A stretch of DNA of 64,000 nt from Chlorocebus sabaeus (Eukaryota; Chordata; Mammalia; Primates; Cercopithecidae). The translations under genes were made by a program, and so were the position numbers. Location: positions 16,531,266-16,595,265 of the forward strand of contig NC_132915.1 in assembly GCF_047675955.1 (NCBI RefSeq), read 5' to 3'. The notes beneath the pieces are model-generated. The model ran no database searches. It saw only the letters and a program-made list of their open reading frames with translations, and was not told the DNA's origin. Below, piece after piece: positions 43,199 to 53,069 of the stretch. The first letter of the stretch is position 1. Every line of letters begins with the position of its first letter.

Positions 43199-43465
43199 GG
43201 CACAAGACTGATTCATAGGTGCAAGTCAAAGCCAGAGTAGACATAAGTAATTCCACTTAGACATTAATGCATGTCTTAAATGGAAAATATCAGATCATAA
43301 AACTGTGTTTGTGAGTGTGTTTGTCTCTAAGAAAAGGAGAGAAATCTGGGCAGTGGGGGAGCTGAGAATTCTCAGGGAGAGAGTTGAGAAGTGTCCTGGG
43401 GCTCAGGTACCTGCAGGAAGAAACATGTTCAATGCAGTTTCTTGCTGGGTCCACCCTAATTGTCC
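43199..43465 (+). repeat. Local direct duplication, copy B
   Basis: Same segment as 41375-41647, in the same orientation and 1.82 kb downstream. It lacks an 8-bp GAGAGCTA-type repeat present in copy A and has a 2-bp insertion near 43338. Similarity begins and ends abruptly, with no tail or terminal repeats. Confidence 0.93.
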
Positions 43466-45045
43466 CCCTTGGTTGCAGATAAAGCTTATTTTTTTGTGCT
43501 CATCACTGGTCTTCTCCAGGTAAGACAAAGCTGCAGGTGCTAAGTCAGTTCTCTCTGCAGTCACTCAGACAGCTTCTTGTGCAGCAATTTCACAATTGGA
43601 ATTAACTGGAGATTAAAGCATCTATCCTGTGAACAGACGGACATTAGGATACGCCCAATCAGACCACAGAATATTTATAAATGGCTACAGAAATGATTCA
43701 GAAGGATTACTGCAGAGTTTCCTAACCTTCTCCTAGAACTCTCTGGAGAAGGAAATAAGTGTATCTATTTTGTTTAATCTGTAGTTCTCTACTAAGTGTG
43801 AGCTTCTCCTTTGCTGACTCGTCCTTAATGTGTGTGCTGCTAAACTAACCATTGTTTATGAGAATTATTGATCTTTCTTTCATGTCTTCTAGTCACCTTT
43901 ACTCTAAACATTCTGTCACCACAAAATCTTCCATTAGGAGATTTTATTTGACATAAAAGCTATCAATAGCTGGCTTTAAACACTTTACCTAGCTGTCACA
44001 TTCTAACATGCCCTCTGATATGGCACATGGTACTATACACACTGTTTACAACTCTCAGAGGCATCTTTTTTTCCCATGGAAAATTTTAGAGAGAGATATG
44101 TGGATTTTCCTTCATCATGGATACTTGCTTTTCTTTTCTTTCTTTTTCTTTTCTTTTCTTTTCTTTTTTTCTTTTTTTTTTTTAACAATTTTTAGTGTAT
44201 TATTATTATCTGGAAGCAGTATCAGGTGGCAACAAAGTATTACTCAACAAAGAAAAGAAGATCAAAACACTGTTATGCATTAAAGGACAAATAGAAGTTG
44301 TGTGGCTACTTAGGTGTATGTGTGCACACATTTATTAAAAGAGAAGACAGTATAATCTCTGAGAAACATCATTTCCCTGAATTAGGAGCACTTAATGATA
44401 TATACATATATTTCTGATGAATTAATCTTTGCCAATAGTCATCTTAGACCATATATAACTTTGTAAACATTTTGAGGAATCATATATGTCTGCGAAATGT
44501 TTGTACTGTTGACGAAGTTTAGGTTTATTCTACTGACACCACCAGTCACATCCCCTCCTCAAATGCACAATTGTGCGTGTCCTTCAAACAGGACCAGCTT
44601 CATGAGTGTGGGATCTGTGCAGCCACCAGAACCCCATGCTCAGGAGGGTCCTGTATTTGGTTTAATGTTCTGCTCCCACTATATTGCAATTCTTAATTTT
44701 TAAAAAAGTGGCTCAACGTTTTTATTTTGGGGCCTGACAATTGTGTAGGCTGGTCCATGGCCCATATATTTGCTGCCCACGTAGCTGTTTATAGTAGAAG
44801 CGGTTTTCTCTTCTACTGAATTTTTCCCAACACACATAAATGTTTATATCACATAGGTTTATAATAATACATATCTATACACACATATAGACACAGACGC
44901 ATATACTTTTACACTTATTCTTCTAGAATTGTAGACCTAAAGAATCCTAGCTGAGACTGCTTGTTCAATGTTTGGATTGCAGAATGCTACAGGATAAATT
45001 TTTTAATAAAAACAAGTTTTTGATTTGGTCTTTAGCCTTAATAAT
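43466..45045. other. No gene; mostly unassigned with a pyrimidine tract
   Basis: Apart from the T/C tract (44128-44183) I recognise nothing firmly. At 44590-44770, 'ggaccagcttcatgagtgtg' through 'tggggcctgacaattgtgta' looks like an old interspersed repeat of a family I cannot name. Confidence 0.4.
44128..44183. repeat. (TTTTC)n polypyrimidine tract
   Basis: Fifty-six bases of almost pure T and C with TTTTC periodicity, followed by AACAATTTTTAGTG. It may be the tail of a lost antisense retroelement. Confidence 0.9.
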
Positions 45046-45190
45046 AACACCATCACCACCATTAATGAGTGTTATTCATTGAAGCACTTTTTCTAAGTTA
45101 GTTTATTTAATTTTTAAAAAACCTTATGAGGTGCTTGCTTTTATAATGTGTTTAATGGATTGGGAAACATGCTTCAAGAATTATTACATT
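45046..45190 (-). repeat. MIR fragment, antisense, cut by the Alu
   Basis: 'ttcattgaagcactttttct' and 'aagttagtttatttaatttt' followed by 'ccttatgaggtgcttgc' match the antisense MIR start. Confidence 0.55.
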
Positions 45191-45192
45191 AG

Positions 45193-45486
45193 GGCTGGGC
45201 ATGGTGGTGGCTCACACCTTTAATTCAAGCATTTTGGGAGGCTGAGGGAGAAGGATCATTTGAGGCCAGGAGTTTGAGACCAGCTGGGCAACATAATGAG
45301 ACCTCATCTCTACAAAACAATAAAAAGGAAATTAGCTTGGCCTGGCGGTATGTGCCTGTAGTCCTAGCTACTCAGGAGGCTGAGGCAGGAGGATCACTTG
45401 AGCCCAGGAGTTCGAGGCTGTAGTGAACTATGATTGTGCCACTGGACTCCAGCCTGGACAACAGAGTGAGACCCAAAGAAAAAATT
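45193..45486 (+). repeat. Old Alu (AluJ-like), sense
   Basis: GGCTGGGCATGGTGG is followed by 'gaggccaggagtttgagacc', 'aaggaaattagcttggcctg' and 'aggatcacttgagcccagga'. AATTATTA-type words flank both ends and may be the target duplicate. Confidence 0.93.
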
Positions 45487-45626
45487 ATTAAATTATTTGC
45501 CTATGATTTAATAGTCTGTCTGATACTACTGCCTGAGCACAGAATATGCTAGAGAGTTTACCCCACTCTCAGTCAAGACAGCTGGCCTTTTGTAAGCACA
45601 GCTAGTCACACACTGGGTAAGGTCTA

Positions 45627-45643
45627 TACCAGGGGGCGACAGG
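45627..45643 (+). promoter_or_regulatory. Candidate CTCF-like site
   Basis: TACCAGGGGGCGACAGG matches the CTCF core CCAGGGGGCGC at all but the last bases. It lies in sequence that is otherwise low in CpG. Sequence match only. Confidence 0.35.
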
Positions 45644-47498
45644 GCAGAGTCTATTGGTCAAGGCAGCTCCTGTTTGGACATAGGCGATTATCTGGAAATG
45701 GGGGCAGTCATGAGTTTTTGTAAGCCAAAATTCACATGTACATTGCCTGATAGAGGTAATCTCAATGGGGAACCACTAGAATTTATTACTATCAACTTCT
45801 TGCATCTCTCGTTGCATCTTTCCCACATTAAGTTCATGTCTTCTAAAAACAACTTCTTTAGGATTTGGGTTGGTTAATTTTGGGAAAGTTTACAAAAAGA
45901 GAGTTTGTGAGACAAACCATAGTTAGGCTGCTGCAGTTGGTCCCAGGCACTTCTTTAAGTAAAATGTGTTAGATTGAGACAATGTTGGTAAATCAAACAC
46001 TCTATCAGTCTTTGAATAGCGATGCTAGCTAAGGCATGTGGACAAGAAAGGCAAACCCATACCTGGAATATGTGTTGATTCTAGTCAGTGATGAATGGCT
46101 GCCACTATCAGGGGAAAGAAGTCCAGTAACATCAACTTGCTGCAACTGGCTGCCTGGTTTTCTTGAGGAGTGGTACTCTTTTGAGGTCTCAGTATTATTC
46201 CCTTTTCCTGGCAGGTGGGATATTCAAGAGGGTCAGGAGCTATATTAGCATTAGTGAGAGGGAGACCATGCTATCTGGCTCACAAATAGCTTCCATCTTT
46301 GCCACCATAGCCAATTCCTTTATGGGTCTATGGTGCAAACATCGGTGTGGTGAAACATAATGGTTAGAAGACATCTACTAGTGGAACCATCTTGTCCACT
46401 AGGTGGATAAAGACCTCTTCTGTAGTGGCTGCTCTCTGATTGGCATTAACATGGGATACAAAGATTCTCACACTTTGTGCTCACTTTCAAAAGTCCACAC
46501 ATCTGTTACTCCCCTAGATCTCATTGTACCCAGTAATCTAATTTAATTTTTTCCAAGCTACTCACGTACCAGATAAGCCATTTCTCCTTGTTCTTGAGTC
46601 TATGGATCCTCTTACCTTGGTCCACTTTTTACGATCCCAGTGTATCACTCCATGCGGTTTCTGAAGCTCTGCCCAAAAAAAGGCTTTTCTCTCAACATTC
46701 TTTTCTCTCCTGGTCCTGAATGGGGACATGGTGCATCTACCATTCTCTTTTGGCTTGTGTCCATTTACTAAACTGACCCACCTGTGGACCCGGCTGGTGT
46801 CTTTCCTCTCCCTTTAGTTAGTCATAGAAAATGCCTATGCAGTCGAAGCATGAACTGAAGACAGGCACCAGAGAAGCATGAGTTCTGAGCAGGCTGTTCA
46901 CGCACTTTATGTGTCCTCCTGACCAGCTTGAGCCTGACTGTGGATGTACCATGTCCATTATATTATGGATTGCTGCTAGAACCACCTGAAGTGATGATGT
47001 GGTGGATCTGAAAGTATCCAATTTATGCTGAGTAATTATGGTCACGTAGTCACTTAATTCCCAAGGTCAGATGCTTAGATCCTGCAAGGACTGAGTAGTG
47101 TTCCAGGACCTGTTTTTCGAATGCTGTGTAGCTCTTTACTACATGCAGCATGAATTTGCTTCCAAATCACTAGAGTTTCTGTTGTGACTCTCCTAATGGG
47201 CCTTGCTAAAGGCTCTACACAGTGTCTTTATCCACCACAGATACCTCTGGTATCATGGAATCTGCTGAGTCATAGAGATCAAATGCCAGCAATTCTAAAA
47301 CCACAGGAGGAACTACTGCAGAGCACTTTCTTTTTCTGGGTTTCAATTAAAGGTAACAGCTTTCAACCCAACATGATGAATGGGTAGTTTCAACATTCCC
47401 AAGTGCAAAACATGCTGCTTACAAAACCCAAGAAGACTACCAAGGGTTGGGTTTCATTCGTCGTGGTAGGAAATGTGAGGTCTTTTCCCATTCTCTGA

Positions 47499-47565
47499 AT
47501 TACATGTGCATTTTCAAGGCATGCCAAAAAGTGGAATGCACATGCCTTGGAAATGCACATGTAAT
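47499..47565. other. 25-bp near-perfect inverted repeat (hairpin)
   Basis: Left arm 47499-47523 (starting ATTACATGTGCATTTTCAAG) and right arm 47541-47565 (ending GAAATGCACATGTAAT) are complementary at 24 of 25 positions around a 17-base spacer. The one mismatch would be a G-U pair in plus-strand RNA, giving a fully paired 67-nt stem-loop. It is flanked by ordinary AT-rich DNA. Confidence 0.95.
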
Positions 47566-48417
47566 TAGTTAATATATTAATTAAATTTATGTTATCATAC
47601 TAATATGATCACTTAGTCAATATGATATTAGTTTTTAAAAAATTATCCAGACAGTCCCGGCCCCTTCAATCTACATTATGACAGACAACATGAGAATTAA
47701 CATAATCTTGGGATATGACAGTAAGTTTATATCCCATGTGAATGTAAACTGCTCTGATCTTTCTTTGTGAGTATGGCATAGTTTTCCAGTTCAGTGTCTA
47801 CATACTATATATCTGAGGCTGTGTTAATTTTGCCTAAGAAAGATAATCACATGTAGTACTGTAAATCCAACCAGCCTTTTGCAGGGGCCCTACTGGTGAA
47901 TCAAATGGGAATGTAGTAGGGAATATCAGCTCGGCGTGTTTAAAGTCTTTAAGTGTAGCACTGGCTGTGTTATTGTGCTGTGATGTGATATTGTTTTTAT
48001 TTACTCTAATTGCTGGGGAGGGTGGGGATAGTTTCAGGGTTTCTCACTTGGCTTCTCTATGATAACCACTTCTACTAATAGATCAAGGAGGTTTCTGCTG
48101 ACTGCCAAATATATCCGCTTGAATTATACATTTAGGGACCAGGGAAATGACAATTAAGCAGGTTCGTGGGCCCAGTAGCCCCACTGTGGATCAGACCTGG
48201 GTCAGAACTCCATTCATTATCTGAACATAGGGAGGGGGGCAAGATGGCACTTTGGATCTTCTGCTATCAAATTACACTTGGGTCCTGCATCCAAATAACC
48301 TTGAAGTATCTGAGTATTCGTCTTTTCTGAGTGTGCCATTTTAAAAGCAGATAGTGATAGGTTCCATTGGGAAAAGAAAGCCTATAGGTGCCATTGATTT
48401 TTTTAATTAAAAAAATT

Positions 48418-48693
48418 GGCTGGGCGTGGTGGCTCACGTCTGTAATCCCCGCACTTTGGGAGGTCGAGGTGGGTGGATCACGAGGTCAAGAGTTCGAGAC
48501 CATCCAGGCTAACATGGCGAAACCCCATCTTTACTAAAAATACAAAAATTAGCCGGGCATGGTGGTACACACCTGTAATCCCAGCTACTCAGGGGGCTGA
48601 GGCAGGAGAATCGCTTGAACCTGGGAGGCAGAGTTACAGTGAGCTGAGATTGAGCCATTGCACTCCAGCCTGGGTGATAGAGTGAGACTCAGT
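48418..48693 (+). repeat. Alu, sense, full length
   Basis: GGCTGGGCGTGGTGGCTCAC through 'cactccagcctgggtgatag' and 'agtgagactcag'. It retains several CpGs (AluS or AluY age). The usual A-tail is replaced by a TC/TA microsatellite. Confidence 0.95.
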
Positions 48694-48734
48694 TTCTCTC
48701 TCTCTCTCTCTCTCTCCATATATATATATATATT
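48694..48734. repeat. (TC)n(TA)n microsatellite in place of the Alu tail
   Basis: About ten TC units followed by CA and about eight TA units, directly at the Alu 3' end. Confidence 0.93.
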
Positions 48735-48796
48735 TAACATTTTTGTGCCTTTTTTATTTCCTATTTCCCAAGTTCTGCCACAGGATCTATGATACT

Positions 48797-48905
48797 GTTT
48801 TTAAAATGGGGTCGTGCTATGTTTTCCAGGCTGGACTCAAATTCCTGGGCTGAAGGAATCCTCCCACCTCAGCCTCCCAAGTAGTTGAGACCACAGGCAC
48901 GTGTG
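48797..48905 (-). repeat. Free Alu monomer (FLAM-like), antisense
   Basis: 'atggggtcgtgctatgtttt' and 'ccaggctggactcaaattcc' then 'tgggctgaaggaatcctccc' and 'acctcagcctcccaagtag'. Only one monomer is present, ending at 'ccacaggcacgtgtg'. Confidence 0.8.
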
Positions 48906-49398
48906 CAGCAGCTATGCCCCTCCATTAGTCAATGAATTCTACCTCTGGGATCTGGCTCCTATCTGGAAACTGGGCAAAATTTTATAACTTTCCATTGAGG
49001 AGGAAAAGCTTTGCCTTCTGTTCATTTATTCTTGATTTCTTTTGGATATACATAAAATACTACCCTTGTTCCCTTGTTGGATGACCATTTGTCTTGTCCC
49101 TAGGAACACCATGTATAAGCCATTACTATAGGTCATCATAAGTCAGACCCTCCTGGATGTCATTCTGTTTTTGCTAACCATACTACCCAACATTCTATTA
49201 TCCCCATTGCTTCTAGATAGTACAATTCCGTAACAGCATCTCTCCTACCGGGAGATCAACCTACAGAGGAAAGGCACTACTGGGTCTGGGGGCAATGCTG
49301 TATTCTCTGCCAGTTCATTTCTTGTTGCCTCAATAAACAGAGTACTCTCCGGGCCCTCCGGAGGAAAATGACCAGCTGTTGGATTTTCCAGTCTTGAA
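48906..49398. other. Unassigned, probably part of the antisense ERV-like block
   Basis: No gene recognised. CpG-containing words around 49345-49360 precede the DNA transposon. Confidence 0.3.
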
Positions 49399-49846
49399 CA
49401 GGTGACACTTAAACGACATGGGGGTTAGGAGTCCTACCCTTTCCGTGCAGTCCAAAATCTGGGTATCAACTTTTGATGCACCCGCAACCCCCAACAAACT
49501 TAACTACCAACAGCTTACTGTTAACCAGAAGCATTACTGATAACAGTTATTTATACATTTTCTGTATGTTATATGTATTATATACTGTATTCTTACAGTA
49601 AAGTAAACTAGAGAGAAGAAAATGTCATTAAGAAAATCACAAGGAAGAAAAAATACATGTATTATTCATTAAGTGAAAGTAGATCATCATAAAGATCCTC
49701 ATCCTTTTGGTCTTCACACTGAGTAGCCTGAGGAGGAGGAGGAGGCATAGGAGGGATTGGTCTTGCTGTCTCAGGGATGGCGGAGGCCATCCTGCACGTA
49801 AGTGAACCATGCAGTTCAAACCCTTGTTGTTTGAGAGTCAACTGTA
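49399..49846 (-). mobile_element. Tigger-type (Tc1/mariner, pogo group) DNA transposon remnant
   Basis: The left end CAGGTGACACTTAAACGACA and the reverse complement of the right end, CAGTTGACTCTCAAACAACA, are imperfect terminal inverted repeats. Internal words 'cttactgttaaccagaagca' and 'gtattatatactgtattctt' fit the Tigger group. On the minus strand the right part encodes a Pro-rich then Asp/Glu-rich stretch, with PPMPPPPPQATQ followed by an EDLYDD-like end, typical of the transposase C-terminus. A TA follows the right end, and the left TA has decayed. The DDE catalytic core is absent. Confidence 0.75.
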
Positions 49847-51009
49847 TAACAGATGCATTCTAGCATGCTCAATTCTCTACCCTTTTGAGCTCTTTCTCAC
49901 AGTTTTCCATGGTGCTTTTGCCATCTCTATTTGATTTAATGTCAGCTGTAGCTTTTCCCAGACTTCTAAGAGTCATCTCACCGGTATTCCAGATCCATCA
50001 CCTACTGCTCCTGACAGGCAGTTAAATCCTGTAGCACCAGGGAGTTCCCTCACATTGTGAAGTCTCCTTTATCCAGCTTTGTATTCTACCTTCCTTGATC
50101 CAGCCCCATCAGGATCCACTCTCAGATATAATCTCCTGGTTCCTGCCAATGATGCTATCATTGACCCTGTAGCAACTTTGGTGTATAATCGTTTTATTTC
50201 TTGACGGGTCTTGCACTTCTCTGGGGGCTGGTTGTGCTGAGATTTAACTATAATTAAAAGCCTAGTGCCAAGGCTGCAAGGAGAGGACATGTGGTGAGGA
50301 GGTCAGCCATTGTCTTGTTTGAAACCTGTCTCATGTGAGGCCCCTACATTGTCTTGAACAAGGAAGGATGAGTACTTTTCCAAAAAAGAGTGGGCCATGT
50401 CTCCTAGCCTGGGGTTCTGAGAAATTAAGGATACAAGGCTCACAAGTTTACTTACCCATGTATCGCCATCTCAAACTCTGAGCCCCATACTGAAACAGAA
50501 GATGTACCTAGGCCAAAAATCCTCTGAAGTTCTGACAATGTTCCACTGAAGTTCTGTTCACAATCTTCAGCAGTATCTGCCCTCTGTCTTCAGGGGATGA
50601 GCGTCTTTTTAAATGCTGCCAAGGAGGCCTCTGACACACTTTGTTTTAAATTGTTAAGAGGTCTGAGCCTGTCATTTTCTGTCTTCAATAAATCAATGGC
50701 ACTTAGGAACAACCACTCAATTTCACAGTCTTTGGCACAGTTGCCATTTCCCATATCTCTGCAAAGCCTGTGGAATTTCACCAGTTAGTGCATCCCGTCC
50801 ACCTGGATCCCATCCCATTCTCCCCACGTGAAAGTTGAGTAGTTGCAAACTGCAGCATGCCAGAGACTACGAATACACCACCTACCAACAGGTAGTCGGA
50901 CTGGCAAGCTGACGGCAGCAAAATTCCACCCTCAGAGTTTTCTTCTTAGGTTTACTTCTGGTATAAACTGACTTAGGTTGAGTTCCTTAAACACAGAGCC
51001 TGAGATGGG
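49847..51009 (-). other. Probable antisense ERV-like DNA, not assigned
   Basis: It continues the character of 45.5-48.4 kb. Antisense frames of 60-73 codons (for example 50069-50290 and 50590-50781) are open but show no motif I recognise. No independent gene is called. Confidence 0.3.
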
Positions 51010-51168
51010 GATTCTTGTTCAAGTGATTGATGAGGGGAGTAGGAGGAAGTTATTCTCGGGAAAAAAGGAGTGGGGGAAAGCCTGATAGAGTGGGCTTAAA
51101 AGGTATTTATGAACGTATCTCAAATGGAGACTAGCTTCAGTCTGAACCCATGGGGAATCTTTAGAACA
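51010..51168 (+). repeat. Second local direct duplication, copy A
   Basis: It aligns with 51539-51703 through GATGAGGGGAGT, AAAAAAGGAGTGGGGGAAAG, 'cgtatctcaaatggagacta' and 'gcttcagtctgaacccatgg', with about 93 percent identity by eye. The sequence probably belongs to an LTR-like element extending to about 51440. Confidence 0.92.
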
Positions 51169-51538
51169 CAAATTGCAACAAAGAGTACCATCCTGAGATG
51201 AAGGCCCAGGCTTCTGTTCCTAGACAGCAGTTAGTCATTAGCTGAAGTTTGCTGGGTGGCGTGATGGGAATGTGTATTTTATTGACTTCCAGGTGTGGAT
51301 AACGCTCTAGATAAAGGGTCAGCTAAGAGTTGTTGTTATCAGCCAATACTCAGGGCAGCTAGAGAATGGGTATACAAGCAGGTGAAAAATCTGCCCAGTG
51401 CCGTCAACATCACCCATATAGCAGATCAGGGCAGTCCTTGAGATTCTATATTTCAAACTCTCTCTCAGGTGATGCCAATGTTGCTAGCCTAAGAACCACA
51501 CCCCGAGTGGCAAGACATTGATTATTTTGTTTTCAGGT
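51169..51538. other. Spacer between the duplicated blocks
   Basis: 'ggtggcgtgatgggaatgtg' and 'gacttccaggtgtggataac' look LTR-like (ERVL group), but the family is not secure. No gene seen. Confidence 0.35.
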
Positions 51539-51703
51539 TTTTCTGTTCACATGACTGATGAGGGGAGTGGGAGGAAACTATTCTCAGGAAAAAAGGAGTG
51601 GGGGAAAGCCTGATAGCATGAGGTTAAAAGGTGTTTATGAACGTATCTCAAATGGAGACTAGCTTCAGTCTGAACCCATGGGGAATGGGGAATCTTTAGA
51701 ACA
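51539..51703 (+). repeat. Second local direct duplication, copy B
   Basis: Same orientation as copy A, starting 529 bp downstream of it. It carries an extra 7-bp tandem unit (GGGGAATGGGGAAT where copy A has one GGGGAAT) just before the shared CTTTAGAACA end. Confidence 0.92.
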
Positions 51704-52149
51704 TCCTTTTTTTCTTTCTCCTGCATCCTTTTTTTTTTCTTTTCTTTTCTCATTCTTACTCTATCTAATTATGTTGAGTCTGTATCTGCTCTCCAAACCA
51801 GTTTGCAGGACTGCCTTCAGAGAATGTGAGAATCCTGCAGGTTTCTTTCGTAAGAAAGGGAAGAAAAACATCAATTGATTGGTCTACTTTTCTATTTATA
51901 CATCCAGTTTCCTAGAGCTGGCTTTATCCAGGTTGTTTCCTTCACATTAATGGACAGTTCTTTAAAAATAGTACGATCTTAGGAGCTGATTCAAGAATAA
52001 GAAAACACCCTCAGTTTTTTGTGAGCAGATTAAGAATAGCAAAGCTACCTAAAGTAGGAATCACAACCAATCTTTAGATTTCATTGTAGCGCTGAAAGAA
52101 ATATTTACAAGCCTAATTATACCCAAGTCACCATTTGAGATGTTAAATG
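51704..52149. other. No gene seen
   Basis: A pyrimidine-rich patch (51705-51760), then AT-rich unassigned sequence up to the ERV1 LTR. Confidence 0.4.
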
Positions 52150-52490
52150 AAATTTGTGAGAGGCCGTTGATTTGGACTCGGCTCCTATAGAAAGCCTAAC
52201 AGACCAAACCAATATGGAGTTTAACTACAGCAGCTGAGTTTTGGTTAATTGAGTCTCTGTAACCAATTAACCAATTAAGCTGTAACCAGTTAAGTTGTCT
52301 CTATACCAAACTTCCATTTCCTATAAATGCTATCAGATCAGGTTCTCGGCTGGCATTCTCTGACCTACTGTGGTTCGAAAGGCTGCCCAATTTATGAAAT
52401 TTTTTGCTTTATTTTGTTTTTCTTTGCTCAGTTAAACTCACTTAACCTCACTTAACTTTTAAACTTGTCTAAGACTTTCCTTTTAAGACA
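52150..52490 (+). promoter_or_regulatory. Probable 5' LTR of the ERV1
   Basis: It contains repeated CCAATTAA words (CTGTAACCAATTAACCAAT at 52258-52276), a TATAAATG box at 52322, a 'ggtttcgaaa'-like R region and an end 'ccttttaagaca'. The interior that follows ('tttgttatcgttggtagg') sits where a primer-binding site should be, but it matches no tRNA end that I can name. Confidence 0.5.
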
Positions 52491-52610
52491 TTTGTTATCG
52501 TTGGTAGGATTCAGAACAGAACTCCAGCCGCCCTGGGACCATCAAGCAACCAGGCGTAGGTGTTCACTGAGACCACTGTCTTCACTGTTTTCCTGCATTT
52601 TCTGCGAATC

Positions 52611-52620
52611 ACTGGTGAGT
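52611..52620 (+). promoter_or_regulatory. Retroviral leader splice donor
   Basis: ACTG|GTGAGT is a near-ideal donor, 120 bp after the LTR end, where ERV1 leaders carry the donor used for env mRNA. Confidence 0.45.
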
Positions 52621-52964
52621 TCTCTCTCACATTATGAAGCCTCACAAATGTGTGTTTTGAGCTATCTGAGTGTTTTTGAGCATTTTTTTAAAAAAACTAA
52701 GCTGGGTTTAAAGTCTCCACAAAAACTGAACTGGGTTCAGTAGGTAAGGTTACTCTATCCAATAAGGAATTCCTTTCCACCTTCTGAAACTCCACCGAGG
52801 GTTAGTTTGTGCTCTGAAAAGGCATATGTGTCCTTCTTGGGGTGGCTGGCTTGTGTTAAATAGAAACTGGAATGGGTCTAGGGTGTGGAACTCCTACATT
52901 TGAAATCCCAGCCAAGTTCATGCATAAGAATCCCCAGAAAAACCCCAGAATTATACTTTTTTTT

Positions 52965-53069
52965 TTTTTTTTAGAGGAATGGGCTAACCTTGCCAAAGGT
53001 AATTTGGAATTACATTGGCCACAATTAGAAAGTTTTAATTTGGGTAAAATTATTTGTAGGATATATTAG
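52965..53069 (+). pseudogene. gag: gag matrix-like remnant
   Basis: The end of the 52872-53069 frame reads EEWANLAKGNL and then a LHWPQLESFNLGKI stretch, which fits the Trp-Pro containing matrix N-terminus of ERV1 gag. A T-run (52959-52972) interrupts the upstream part, and the frame stops at 53069. No capsid or zinc knuckle is found. Confidence 0.5.

Larger units (their letters stand above)
45487..48417 (-). other. Probable antisense ERV-like internal DNA, family not named
   Basis: Codon-like spacing and words such as 'tcttgaggagtggtactc' and 'gtttctgaagctctgcc' on the plus strand give the impression of a decayed antisense ERVL-type interior, continuing across the Alu and Tigger insertions to about 51 kb. 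No reading frame above 75 codons and no diagnostic motif (protease, YXDD, zinc knuckle) is visible, so this is a weak call. A near-perfect hairpin lies within it. Confidence 0.3.

Noticed and set aside
52465..52743. 92-codon frame across the ERV leader
   Set aside because: It starts in the LTR, runs through the leader and over the splice donor, and shows no retroviral protein motif.
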